A DNA stretch of 10,848 bases from an uncultured Pyrinomonas sp. (GCA_937135995.1 CAKZOF010000481.1:1-10848), one strand, 5' to 3'; numbered from the stretch's first letter, positions 1-7,178 are shown. Numbers and translations: made by a program. Notes: generated by a model from the letters alone, not told the origin.

Positions 1-488
1 GGGCGCAATTCGGCCAGGGTGACCTCGCGTTCTTTGCGGGGCAGTTCGACGGTTTGGAGGGCTTGGAGAAAGATGCGGACGGCTTCGGGGTCGAAGGCGG
101 TGCCGGCTTCTTGTTTGATGCGCTCGGCGGCGTCGGTGGGGGGCAGTGGGCTGGAGGCGTAGGCGACGGCCACGGCCAAAAGCCGGGCCAGCCAAGGGAT
201 GTTTTCGCCGACCAGTTGGTCGGGGTAGCCGCCGCCGTCCCAGCGCTCGTGGCTGGAGCGGACGAGATCGGCGGTGTGCGCACGCTCCGTCGACGCGTAG
301 ACGAGTCGGCCGGACATGATCGTGTGCTTCTTGATGAAGGCCCACTCGTCGTCGGTCAGCTCGCCTCCCTTTTCGATCTCCCGATTGGTGAGCGCGGCTT
401 TAACCATGCGCAAGGTCGAAGTACGCAAGGCATCCTGGTTCTTCATCGCTGCCGTCAGATCAGAGAGAATGCGTGCTTTCAAGCTCAT
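1..488 (-). CDS. Chimeric YqeY-like / HD-GYP C-terminal protein, partial
   Basis: Begins at ATG 488-486, with a good Shine-Dalgarno (AAAGGAGAGG) about 8 bases upstream, and stays open to the left edge (162 codons visible). Residues 1-48 look like the N-terminus of a GatB/YqeY-domain protein ([16 protein letters not shown], then STLRMVKAAL and NREIEKGGELTDDE). That family is about 150 residues long and related to the tRNA-binding tail of GatB. From Trp49 the protein instead reads as the second half of an HD-GYP domain (cyclic-di-GMP phosphodiesterase family): WAFIKKHT, then SSHERWDGGGYPD, then EAGTAFDPEAV. The HD dyad itself and the usual DxxDALTSxRPYR stretch are absent, so this half alone should not be catalytic. 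The switch falls at LTDDE (about 345-360), a motif common to both families. Alanine codons after the switch are nearly all GCC (14 GCC, 2 GCG by eye), unlike the GCG-rich neighbours. The start overlaps the uvrA end by 29 bases, which suggests coupling. It is either a genuine fusion or a misassembly; the YqeY part and the start are secure. Confidence 0.75.
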   Translation of the reverse strand, partial: MSLKARILSDLTAAMKNQDALRTSTLRMVKAALTNREIEKGGELTDDEWAFIKKHTIMSGRLVYASTERAHTADLVRSSHERWDGGGYPDQLVGENIPWLARLLAVAVAYASSPLPPTDAAERIKQEAGTAFDPEAVRIFLQALQTVELPRKEREVTLAELR

Positions 489-3348
489 TGACTCTGCCTC
501 TCCTTTCGAAAAACTCTTGTCTGCTGCGCCCGACGTGCGCGCACAAGAAGCGGCCCGTGTGGGAGCGTTCGACCTTCATCAATTCTTCGGGCGTGCCGCA
601 TGCCACCACGTAGCCGCCCGCCTCGCCGCCTTCAGGACCGAGATCGATGATGTAATCGGCGGTTTTGATCACGTCGAGGTTGTGTTCGATGACGAGCAGC
701 GAACCGCCAGCTTCGACGAGCGAGCGGAATGCGGCCAGCAATTTGTTGATGTCGTCGAAGTGGAGTCCGGTCGTCGGTTCGTCGAAGATGTAGAGCGTGC
801 GCGCTCCGGTCTTTTTGGCAAGATGCGCGGCCAGCTTCACTCTTTGCGCTTCGCCGCCCGATAGCGTCGTCGCTGATTGGCCGAGTCGCAGGTAACCGAG
901 GCCGACTTCGTCGAGCACCCGCAAGCGATTCGTCACCTTGGGCACATCGCGGAAGAAGAGCAACGCTTCGCGCACGGTCATGTTCAAGACCTCGTAGATG
1001 TTCTTTCCGCGATAACGAACGTCGAGGATGTGCGGTTTGAAGCGCATGCCCTTGCATTCTTCGCAGACCAGTTCGACATCAGCGAGAAATTGCATCTCGA
1101 CGGTCACCGTGCCACCACCTTCGCACACGTCGCAACGCCCGCCCGGGACGTTGAACGAGAAATGGGCCGGATCGAGACCTTGCGCTTGGGCTTCGCGCGT
1201 GGAGGCGAAAAGCTCGCGAATCGCATCGTAAGCCTTGATGTATGTTACTGGGTTCGAGCGCGGCGTGCGTCCGATGGGCGATTGATCGACGAGGACGACG
1301 TCGTCCAGATGCTGCCCGCCGTCGAGCCGACGAAACTTGCCCACTTGCCCTTGCCACTCGCCGCGCTGTTTCTTCAAACCGGCGTAGATGCAGTCGTGGA
1401 CCAGCGTCGATTTGCCCGATCCCGAAACGCCCGTGACGCAGACGAGCATGTCGAGCGGGATATCGAGATCTATGTTCTTCAGGTTGTGCTCGCGCGCGCC
1501 GCGTAGTTGCAATCTGCGCTTGCCGACGGGTTTGCGTTGCGTCGGCTCTTTGATCTCCAGATCGCCGCGCAAGTAGCGCGCCGTCAACGAGGTCGGGTGC
1601 TGCAGCAACCCTTCGTAATTCCCTTCGTAGATGACCTGCCCGCCGAGTTCGCCTGCTGCTGGTCCGATGTCGAGGATGTGGTCAGCGGCGCGGATCATCT
1701 CCGGATCGTGCTCGACGACGAGCACTGTGTTGCCGATGTCGCGCAAGCTTTGCAACAGGCGGATCAGGCGAAGTCCGTCGCGCGGATGAAGACCGATGGA
1801 CGGCTCGTCGAGGACGTAGAGCGCGCCGACGAGCGAAGAACCGAGACTGGTCGCCAGTTGAATGCGCTGCGCTTCGCCGCCCGATAGCGTCGAGGCCAGC
1901 CGGTCGAGCGTGAGGTACTCGAGTCCGACATCGACGAGAAAGCGCAACCGACTTCTGATCTCGACGAGTAGCCGTTCGGCGATGGCCGCTCGTTCGGCAT
2001 CGAGTTCGAGCGTCTCGAAAAAGGCCGCCGCCTCTTTGATCGAAAGGGCGCAAAGCTCGGGCAGGGTCTTGCCGCCGACGCGCACATCGCGCGCTTCTTG
2101 CCTAAGCCGGCCGCCGCCGCAATCGGGACAGATCGTGTAGCCGCGGTACTTGGCGAGAAAGACGCGCACGTGCAGTTTATATTTCTTGGTCTCCAACCAA
2201 GCGAAGAAGCCGCGCACGCCGCCCCACTTGCCTTTGCCTTCGATGATGCTGCGTTGCTGCGCGCGCGTCAGTTCGTTGAAAGGCAGATCCATTGGGATCT
2301 TCTCCGCGCGGCAGAAACGGCGCAGTTCCTCTCTGGCCCAGTCGAACTGTGGCTTGGTCCATGGTTCGATGGCGCCTTCTTCCAAGCTCAGGTTCGGATC
2401 GGGGATGACGAGATCGAGATCCAAGCCGATGATGTTGCCGAAACCCTGACAGGTCGGGCAGGCGCCGTAAGGGTTGTTGAAGCTGAACAAGCGCGGTTCA
2501 GGAGGCGCGTAAACCGTGCCGTCGTACTTGCACTCGAAGCGTTCGGAGAAGCGCAAGAAGCGCGGTTCGGGCTCCACCGTTTCGATGATGGCCGCGCCGT
2601 GGCCTTCGCGAAAACAGGTTTCGAGCGAATCGACCAACCGCCCGCGCACATCGGGGCGCGCCACGAGCCGATCGACGAGAACGAACACGCCGCCGAAGTC
2701 GGGCAGCGCGTAATCTTCGGGCGCACGAACTTCGAACGTCTCCGCTCCACGCCGAAAGCGCGTAAAGCCACGTTGCATCAGGCTCATGACGTGTGCTTTC
2801 ACCGCATTGGCGCTGAGCGCTTCTTTCGCCCGCCGACGCGATGGCGCGTCTTCGTCCTCGGCGCGCAGCCCGGCGTCGGCTGGAAAGAGGACGTAAAAGC
2901 GCGTTCCTTCGGGCAGCGTCCGCAGGGTCTCATCAGCGGCCGATTCGGGCGAATCGCGATTCACTTCGCGCCCGCACACGCGGCAGATGGTGACGCCGAC
3001 GCGAGCGTAAAGAAGGCGCAGGTAGTCGTAGATTTCGGTCTGCGTTCCGACGGTGGAGCGTGGGTTGCGCGTCGCGTTCTTCTGTCGAATGGCGATGGCG
3101 GGCGGAATCCCTATGATCTCGTCCACGTCAGGCTTGTCCATGCGTTCGAGGAACTGACGCGCGTAGGCCGACAGCGACTCGACGTAGCGCCGTTGCCCTT
3201 CGGCATAGACGGTGTCGAAGGCGAGCGACGATTTGCCGGAGCCGGAAACCCCGGTGACCACTGTCAATCGTTCGATTGGAATCGAGAAGGAGATGTTCTT
3301 TAGATTGTTGACGCGCGCGCCGCGAACGACGATTGCATCCTGTGCCAT
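460..3348 (-). CDS. uvrA: UvrA, excinuclease ABC subunit A
   Basis: ATPase subunit of the nucleotide excision repair complex. A UvrA dimer finds bulky DNA lesions and loads UvrB in the cytoplasm. With the chosen start it is 962 residues, close to the family norm. Visible features: first Walker A GVSGSGKS (33-40), first signature LSGGEAQR (488-495), Walker [12 protein letters not shown] (510-520), second Walker A (640-647), zinc module C739/C742/C762/C765, second signature LSGGEAQR (829-836) and Walker [12 protein letters not shown] (852-862). The other CxxC module is incomplete: C273, then Asp276 where Cys is expected, then C297/C300. The start is set at ATG 3348-3346 ([16 protein letters not shown]), preceded by GGTGGTG; ATG 3357 (MKRMAQ) is the alternative. 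The frame stays open to 3801, but that extension looks non-coding: it resembles no UvrA, and the direct repeat inside it falls in different frames. A tail of about 25 residues after SHTGRFL is longer than usual and overlaps the next gene. Confidence 0.97.
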   Translation of the reverse strand: MAQDAIVVRGARVNNLKNISFSIPIERLTVVTGVSGSGKSSLAFDTVYAEGQRRYVESLSAYARQFLERMDKPDVDEIIGIPPAIAIRQKNATRNPRSTVGTQTEIYDYLRLLYARVGVTICRVCGREVNRDSPESAADETLRTLPEGTRFYVLFPADAGLRAEDEDAPSRRRAKEALSANAVKAHVMSLMQRGFTRFRRGAETFEVRAPEDYALPDFGGVFVLVDRLVARPDVRGRLVDSLETCFREGHGAAIIETVEPEPRFLRFSERFECKYDGTVYAPPEPRLFSFNNPYGACPTCQGFGNIIGLDLDLVIPDPNLSLEEGAIEPWTKPQFDWAREELRRFCRAEKIPMDLPFNELTRAQQRSIIEGKGKWGGVRGFFAWLETKKYKLHVRVFLAKYRGYTICPDCGGGRLRQEARDVRVGGKTLPELCALSIKEAAAFFETLELDAERAAIAERLLVEIRSRLRFLVDVGLEYLTLDRLASTLSGGEAQRIQLATSLGSSLVGALYVLDEPSIGLHPRDGLRLIRLLQSLRDIGNTVLVVEHDPEMIRAADHILDIGPAAGELGGQVIYEGNYEGLLQHPTSLTARYLRGDLEIKEPTQRKPVGKRRLQLRGAREHNLKNIDLDIPLDMLVCVTGVSGSGKSTLVHDCIYAGLKKQRGEWQGQVGKFRRLDGGQHLDDVVLVDQSPIGRTPRSNPVTYIKAYDAIRELFASTREAQAQGLDPAHFSFNVPGGRCDVCEGGGTVTVEMQFLADVELVCEECKGMRFKPHILDVRYRGKNIYEVLNMTVREALLFFRDVPKVTNRLRVLDEVGLGYLRLGQSATTLSGGEAQRVKLAAHLAKKTGARTLYIFDEPTTGLHFDDINKLLAAFRSLVEAGGSLLVIEHNLDVIKTADYIIDLGPEGGEAGGYVVACGTPEELMKVERSHTGRFLCAHVGRSRQEFFERRGRVNELESTHSL

Positions 3349-3730
3349 TCGTTTCATCACCACCACCGCTTGTTGGATGCTCCCTGCCCAGTGCGGGAAA
3401 AAGCAAATGATAACGCGAAAGCGGTCGCGGACGAAAGCGTGCAGAAGTTGATGGGAGGATGATTTCACCCGCGTACGTTTCCGCGACAACGTTGGCGGGC
3501 GGAAGTTGATGAAGCACCACGCGGCCGATGTCAGCGCACTCTTGCGCCGAGAGGCCAGTGGCAGCCGTCGTGCGAAGAAAAAAGATTCGAACTGCGAAGC
3601 GCGGCGGTAGTCTTCGCCGTGCCCGAAGTGGGCAGCCGTCGTGCGAAGAAAAAAAGATTCGACCTTTCGCTTGCAGGGCGTTTTGCTGTAGTCTTCGCTG
3701 CTTGAGGATGCTTGGTAGGTATTAGTTACT
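3349..3730. other. Divergent non-coding region between uvrA and the DUF2585 gene
   Basis: About 380 bases separate the outward-facing uvrA and DUF2585 genes. The region must hold both promoters. I saw no convincing sigma-70 pair on either strand; the best minus-strand -10 is TATCAT (complement of 3407-3412), with a poor -35. No CTGT-N8-ACAG or GAAC-N4-GTTC LexA box was seen, so SOS control of uvrA is not evident here. It contains an imperfect direct repeat (3557-3617 and 3627-3698) and a smaller GAAGTTGATG pair (3444-3453 and 3502-3511). No credible gene was found. Confidence 0.6.
3557..3698. repeat. Imperfect two-copy direct repeat upstream of uvrA and the DUF2585 gene
   Basis: Two copies share AGTGGCAGCCGTCGTGCG, then a GAAGAAAAAA(A) run and GATTCGA (3557-3590 and 3627-3662). 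Each is followed, after a variable middle, by GTAGTCTTCGC (3607-3617 and 3688-3698). The copies differ by an extra G after AGTG, one extra A in the A-run, and the length of the middle. The offset of 71 bases at the first block is not a multiple of three, which argues against coding constraint. The A-run could bend DNA; a regulatory role is inference only. Confidence 0.8.
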
Positions 3731-4309
3731 ATGAGGGCGATTGGCGAACAGATCGGTGATTGGCGAGCGTGGACGCTCGCCGCGGCGACCGTGTTCGCCA
3801 CGGCATGGCAACTTCATTTCCAAGGCCGACGGTGGATCTGTGATTGCGGCTATGTCCTCTTCTGGACGGGCGAAGCGTGGGGCGGCGCGACCTCGCAACA
3901 TCTTTTCGATCCGTATAGTTTCACTCATCTACTTCACGGTTTCATGTTCAGTTGGTTGTGGCTGGCCGTTGCCCATCGGGTGTCGCTCGTTTGGCAAGGC
4001 TTCGGGGTTGTCGCGCTCGAATGCGCGTGGGAGATCATCGAGAACACGGACTTCGTCATCGATCGTTACCGCGAAGCGACGGCGGCGCTGGGCTATCGCG
4101 GCGATACGGTGATTAACTCCGTCGGGGATATAATCTTCTGCGCCGTCGGCTTCGCTCTGGCGCGTTTACTTGGGCCGTGGCGCTCGCTCGCCGCTTTCGC
4201 GATCGTCGAAACAGCGCTCATCGTCTTCGTCAGAGATAGCCTGTTGCTCAACCTCTTGATGTTGGTCTGGCCTGTGGACGGCATCAAGCATTGGCAACTT
4301 GGGCGCTAG
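3731..4309 (+). CDS. DUF2585 / UPF0314 family membrane protein
   Basis: A 192-residue protein resembling the DUF2585 (UPF0314) family of integral membrane proteins of unknown function. Hydrophobic stretches suggest about four to five membrane segments: roughly residues 14-28, 69-83, 86-98, 133-146 and 150-180. Conserved-looking polar motifs lie between them: CDCGYVLFWTGE (37-48), SQHLFDPYSFTHLLHG (55-70) and ECAWEIIENTDFVIDRYREATA (97-118), followed by GYRGDTVINSVGD. The clustered His, Asp and Glu residues could form a metal or substrate site, but no reaction is known to me. The ATG has only a weak upstream GGTAGG. It is divergent from uvrA and lies 99 bases before the dipeptidase gene. The family call is fairly sure; the function is unknown. 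Confidence 0.8.
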   Translation: MRAIGEQIGDWRAWTLAAATVFATAWQLHFQGRRWICDCGYVLFWTGEAWGGATSQHLFDPYSFTHLLHGFMFSWLWLAVAHRVSLVWQGFGVVALECAWEIIENTDFVIDRYREATAALGYRGDTVINSVGDIIFCAVGFALARLLGPWRSLAAFAIVETALIVFVRDSLLLNLLMLVWPVDGIKHWQLGR

Positions 4310-4337
4310 CCGAGGAGCAACGGCGTCGGCGCGCCCT

Positions 4338-4366
4338 TTGGTTTTCGGGGGCGGAAGCGTTCTATT
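4338..4366 (+). promoter_or_regulatory. Possible promoter of the dipeptidase gene
   Basis: TTGGTT (4338-4343) and TCTATT (4361-4366) are separated by 17 bases and lie about 40 bases before the chosen dipeptidase start. Each box matches the sigma-70 consensus only partly (3/6 and 4/6), so this is a weak candidate. Confidence 0.25.
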
Positions 4367-4408
4367 GTTGGTGATGCTTTGATTGGAAACTTTCGTGGAG
4401 CGACATCG

Positions 4409-5713
4409 ATGAAGAGAACCATCGCTTTTCTCAGCCTTTTCTTGTGGTTTGGCAGCATTGGCAGCGCGCAAGACAAGGTGTCGGACGGCGCGGCGCGCGA
4501 CGAAAAACTCTGGCAGAAGGCCCTTCGGCTTCATCGCTCGGCCATCGTCGTAGACGGGCACAATGACATCACGACGCCGATGTTGGATGAAGGTTACGAT
4601 CTCGGCCAACCGTCCGTTGGGAAATATCACACGGATCTCCAGCGGATGAAGCAGGGCGGAATCACGGGGCAATTCTTTTCGATCTACGTCGATCGGCGAT
4701 TCGCGCGCGAAGGCGGATCGGCGCGGCGCGCGCTCGACATGATCGACATGGTCTATCGCGCCGTGGAACGTTATCCGAACGATCTTATGCTGGCGACTTC
4801 GGCCGAAGACATCCGCCGTGCCAAGAGGCAGAAGAGGATCGCTGCGTTGATGGGGATCGAGGGCGGTCACGCCATCGAAAACTCCTTGATGGCGCTCCGG
4901 AACTTTTACCGTTTGGGCGTGCGTTACATGACCTTGACGCACAACAACACGAACGACTGGGCCGATGCCTGCTGCGATGCGGCGCGTCACAACGGCCTGT
5001 CGGAGTTCGGCAAGGAAGTGGTGCGTGAGATGAATCGCATCGGCATGCTCGTTGACATCTCGCACGTTTCGGACAAGACGATGAGCGATGTGCTCGACGT
5101 CACGCGCGCGCCCGTGATCGCCTCGCACTCTTCAGCGCGCGCGCTGGCCGATCATCCGCGCAACATCCCGGACGACCTTTTGCGGCGCATCGCTAAAAAC
5201 GGCGGCGTCGTGATGGTCAATTTCTATCCGGTCTTCATCGACCAGAAAGCGCTCAACGCTTCCAGAGAGCGCGAAGCGCGGTTGAAGCCGCAACTCGACG
5301 CGCTGCGTGAAAAGTACAAAGACGATCCGAAGAAGTTGGAGGAGGAGACGCGCCGACTCTATGCCGCCAATCCGCTGCCGCCGACGCCGCTCTCGGTGTT
5401 GATCGATCACATCGATCACATCGCAAAGGTCGCCGGAGTGGACCACGTCGGCCTCGGTTCGGACTTCGACGGCGTGCCCATCCTTCCGGTCGGTATGGAA
5501 GACATCTCACGGTTGCCGAACATCACCTACGAGTTGTTGCGGCGTGGCTACAGCGAGCGCGACGTGCGCAAGATTCTGGGCGAGAATCTGCTGCGCGTGA
5601 TGGCCGAAGCCGAGCGGGTCGCGCGCCAGATGAGCCGCACGATCAGCGGCGAGGGAAGTCTGAAACGGTTGGAACCGCCGCTGAACGCTCCGACGATGCT
5701 CCGCGCGCGCTGA
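4409..5713 (+). CDS. Exported M19 family (membrane/renal-type) dipeptidase
   Basis: Zinc dipeptidase of peptidase family M19, which hydrolyses dipeptides, often with broad or D-residue tolerance. It has 434 residues from ATG 4409, which has GGAG 8 bases upstream. This start puts a signal peptide first (MKRTIAFLSLFLWFGSIGSA, likely cut before Gln21), and no lipobox cysteine follows, so a periplasmic or secreted enzyme is expected. A TTG 30 bases upstream is in frame but gives a worse leader. The metal-site residues are all present: H51 and D53 (DGHND), E151 (GIEGGHAI), H219 (DISHVSD), H240 (ASHSSARAL) and D352 (GLGSDFDG). The C-terminal GENLLRV motif is also typical. A charged, probably helical insert (about 285-320) resembles that of other exported bacterial members. 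Physiological substrate is unknown; peptidoglycan or nutrient peptides are guesses. Not obviously in an operon, since a 331-base gap follows. Confidence 0.95.
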   Translation: MKRTIAFLSLFLWFGSIGSAQDKVSDGAARDEKLWQKALRLHRSAIVVDGHNDITTPMLDEGYDLGQPSVGKYHTDLQRMKQGGITGQFFSIYVDRRFAREGGSARRALDMIDMVYRAVERYPNDLMLATSAEDIRRAKRQKRIAALMGIEGGHAIENSLMALRNFYRLGVRYMTLTHNNTNDWADACCDAARHNGLSEFGKEVVREMNRIGMLVDISHVSDKTMSDVLDVTRAPVIASHSSARALADHPRNIPDDLLRRIAKNGGVVMVNFYPVFIDQKALNASREREARLKPQLDALREKYKDDPKKLEEETRRLYAANPLPPTPLSVLIDHIDHIAKVAGVDHVGLGSDFDGVPILPVGMEDISRLPNITYELLRRGYSERDVRKILGENLLRVMAEAERVARQMSRTISGEGSLKRLEPPLNAPTMLRAR

Positions 5714-5719
5714 CATCGG

Positions 5720-5816
5720 GGCTTCAAGCGCGCTTGCGGCGAGGGCGTGAGTTCGAGTCTCGGTGTGGAGCGCACGGACGGTGATGAGCTTCAAGCGCGC
5801 TGCGGCGACGGTGGCG
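5720..5816. repeat. Imperfect direct repeat after the dipeptidase gene
   Basis: GCTTCAAGCGCGC, then (T)TGCGGCGA and a GGGCGTG or CGGTGGCGTG end, occurs at 5720-5748 and again at 5787-5816, offset by 67 bases. The first copy contains the perfect 12-base palindrome CAAGCGCGCTTG (5725-5736), which the second copy breaks by losing one T. Confidence 0.65.
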
Positions 5817-5942
5817 TGTCTCGCCATCGTTCTTTCAACAGGTGACTTCGCCTGGTTCCAAGAGCGAGCGCCGCTCACGCCCGGTTGTCGGTTCACGTGC
5901 TGCAAAAGGCACAAGATGGCCGTTCCGGTCGCTCATCCATGA
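5784..5942 (+). CDS. Possible small secreted or leader peptide (52 aa)
   Basis: ATG 5784 to TGA 5940-5942 encodes 52 residues. The start is MSFKRAAATVACLAIVLSTG, a short basic N-terminus followed by a hydrophobic stretch resembling a signal peptide. It ends in a basic, cysteine-bearing tail with CRFTCCKRHK. GGACGG lies just upstream as a weak ribosome site. I recognise no family. The stop codon falls in the loop of a strong predicted hairpin, so the reading frame and the RNA fold compete. It could be a leader peptide or a chance ORF in GC-rich DNA. Confidence 0.25.
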   Translation: MSFKRAAATVACLAIVLSTGDFAWFQERAPLTPGCRFTCCKRHKMAVPVAHP

Positions 5943-5992
5943 GTGGTTGAGCGATCCGAGGTCACCTGCGGCGCGCGGCAGTTGAGCCGCGT
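5839..5992 (+). ncRNA. Candidate structured RNA element upstream of hemW
   Basis: A 12-bp helix pairs 5839-5850 (CAGGTGACTTCG) with 5957-5968 (CGAGGTCACCTG), with one G-U pair. Its 3' strand directly abuts a hairpin at 5927-5956 with 12 of 13 positions paired (one U-U mismatch) and the tetraloop UGAG. The enclosed 5' side can form a 5-bp hairpin (5862-5876) and a 4-bp hairpin (5897-5912). A further CGCGGC/GCCGCG hairpin with a 6-base loop lies at 5974-5991. Two G-U pairs would become A-C mismatches on the other strand, favouring a plus-strand RNA. No T-run follows, so it is not a standard terminator. It could be a dipeptidase 3' UTR, a leader or an independent RNA. I match it to no named family. 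Confidence 0.4.
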
Positions 5993-6025
5993 CTGCCTCC
6001 GCCTCTCGGGTCGGGCGGCGATGAA

Positions 6026-6038
6026 ATGATACAATCAT
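6026..6038 (+). promoter_or_regulatory. -10-like element and small inverted repeat at the hemW start
   Basis: ATGAT-ACA-ATCAT (6026-6038) is a perfect inverted repeat in otherwise GC-rich DNA and contains TACAAT (6030-6035), 5 of 6 matches to the sigma-70 -10 box. It ends nine bases before the hemW ATG, so a transcript from it would start at or next to the ATG. No good -35 was seen. The inverted repeat could also be an operator. Confidence 0.4.
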
Positions 6039-6044
6039 CTTTCG

Positions 6045-7178
6045 ATGGAGCGGGCCGGAGTCTACGTCCATATTCCGTTTTGCGTCACGCGCTGTTCGTA
6101 TTGCGATTTTGCGACGACGCGCTACCGGCGCGAGCTTGCCGAACGGTACGTGCGCGCCGTCGTGCGCGAGATCGAATCCTTTCCGCTGGATGTGTCGCTC
6201 GAAGTCGACAGCCTCTATTTCGGCGGCGGCACGCCGAGCACGCTCGAGCCAGAGCAGATCGAACGGTTGATCGCGGCGGTGCGGGCGCGTTTTCGCTTGC
6301 TCGCGGGCGCAGAAGTGACCATGGAGATCGATCCAGCTACGGCTGACCGACAACGTCTCTCGACTTACCGGTGGCTCGGCGTCAATCGGGCAAGCGTCGG
6401 CGCGCAAACCTTCGATGACGAAGAACTGGCGCGCCTGCGACGCGCACACACAGCGGCGGACACAATCGCGCTCATCGCCGATCTGAGAGCTGCTGGGTTT
6501 GCCGAAATCAACCTCGATCTGATTGCTGGCTTGCCCGGACAGACGCTCGCTGCATGGCGACGAGATCTCGACCGCGCCATCGAACTTCGGCCCGAACACA
6601 TGTCGCTTTACTTGCTGGAAGTGCACGAAAGGACGCCGCTTGCGCGTCAGATCGCCAGCGGCGCGCGACTAGCGCCGGACGAAGACGCAGCGGCGCAGAT
6701 GTACGCCGTCATGCTCGAGCGGCTCGAAGAGGCGGGTTACGAGCATTACGAAATATCAAACTTCTGCCTGCCCGGATGTCGCGCGCGCCACAACTTGAAG
6801 TACTGGACCGGCGCGCCCGTTTACGGATTCGGTTGTTCAGCTCACTCTTTCGACGGCCACAAGCGAAGGTGGTCCAACGAGCGCACGACCGAGCGCTACA
6901 TGCAAATGGTCGAAGAAAGAGGGCAAGCGGTGGTTGAGTGGTTCGAGTTAGACGACGAAGCGGCGCGTGCCGAAGCGTTGTTCCTCGGGCTGCGTTTGAT
7001 GAGCGGCTTCGATTTGAGGGCCTATGCGGCGCGGTTCGGGCGCGATGTGCTTCGCGAGCGCGCCGACGAAATCGCGCGCCTGCGCGAAGCTGGGTTGATC
7101 GAACTCGAGGATCACCATCTGCGCTTGACGGACAAAGGCGCGGTGCTGTCGAACGAGGTCTTCGTCGCGTTGATCTGA
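6045..7178 (+). CDS. hemW: HemW, radical SAM haem chaperone (coproporphyrinogen oxidase-like)
   Basis: A radical-SAM protein of 377 residues. HemW proteins, formerly annotated as oxygen-independent coproporphyrinogen III oxidase, bind haem and are thought to deliver it to respiratory proteins. The iron-sulfur cluster motif C13-x3-C17-x2-C20 (CVTRCSYCDF) is intact, and GGGTPS (60-65) is the SAM-binding motif. The HemW-type features YEISNF (235-240), ARHNLKYW (247-254) and GFGCSAHS are present. A C-terminal HemW-type domain follows (LGLRLMSGFDL, then GLIELEDHHLRLTDKG and the end). CxxxCxYCD with HNxxYW points to HemW rather than true HemN. The start gives MERAGVYVHIPFC, as the family expects, but no Shine-Dalgarno precedes it (ATCTTTCG only), consistent with leaderless translation. 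Part of its 3' end is repeated just downstream. Confidence 0.93.
   Translation: MERAGVYVHIPFCVTRCSYCDFATTRYRRELAERYVRAVVREIESFPLDVSLEVDSLYFGGGTPSTLEPEQIERLIAAVRARFRLLAGAEVTMEIDPATADRQRLSTYRWLGVNRASVGAQTFDDEELARLRRAHTAADTIALIADLRAAGFAEINLDLIAGLPGQTLAAWRRDLDRAIELRPEHMSLYLLEVHERTPLARQIASGARLAPDEDAAAQMYAVMLERLEEAGYEHYEISNFCLPGCRARHNLKYWTGAPVYGFGCSAHSFDGHKRRWSNERTTERYMQMVEERGQAVVEWFELDDEAARAEALFLGLRLMSGFDLRAYAARFGRDVLRERADEIARLREAGLIELEDHHLRLTDKGAVLSNEVFVALI

Larger units (their letters stand above)
5714..6044. other. 331-base gap with repeats, RNA-like fold, small ORF and hemW promoter
   Basis: This space between the dipeptidase and hemW genes holds an imperfect direct repeat (5720-5748 and 5787-5816), a candidate 52-codon ORF (5784-5942), a strongly foldable segment (5839-5992) and a -10-like element at 6030-6035. 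No tRNA, rRNA or known riboswitch consensus was recognised. Separate entries describe the parts. Confidence 0.6.

Noticed and set aside
2098..3303. 401-codon open frame on the plus strand opposite uvrA
   Set aside because: It is an antisense shadow of uvrA codons in GC-rich DNA; the product is low-complexity in character, matches no family, and the uvrA frame is certain.
3739..3766. GATTGGCGA repeated 19 bases apart
   Set aside because: It lies in the coding start of the DUF2585 gene and gives non-identical reading contexts; likely chance.
3349..3801. N-terminal extension of UvrA by about 150 residues
   Set aside because: No UvrA starts this way, the added sequence matches nothing, and it contains a direct repeat that falls in different reading frames.
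4331..4352. CGCCC...GGGCG hairpin after the DUF2585 gene as a terminator
   Set aside because: Five base pairs with a 12-base loop and no T-run following; not convincing.
4166..5128. 320-codon minus-strand frame across the DUF2585 end and the dipeptidase
   Set aside because: It crosses two confident plus-strand genes and has no recognisable domain.
5700..5769. tRNA-like signal: GAGTTCGAGTCTC resembles a T-arm, and TCCGCGC can pair with GTGTGGA as an acceptor stem
   Set aside because: No D-arm or anticodon stem can be formed between them, and the 5' part lies in the dipeptidase coding end.
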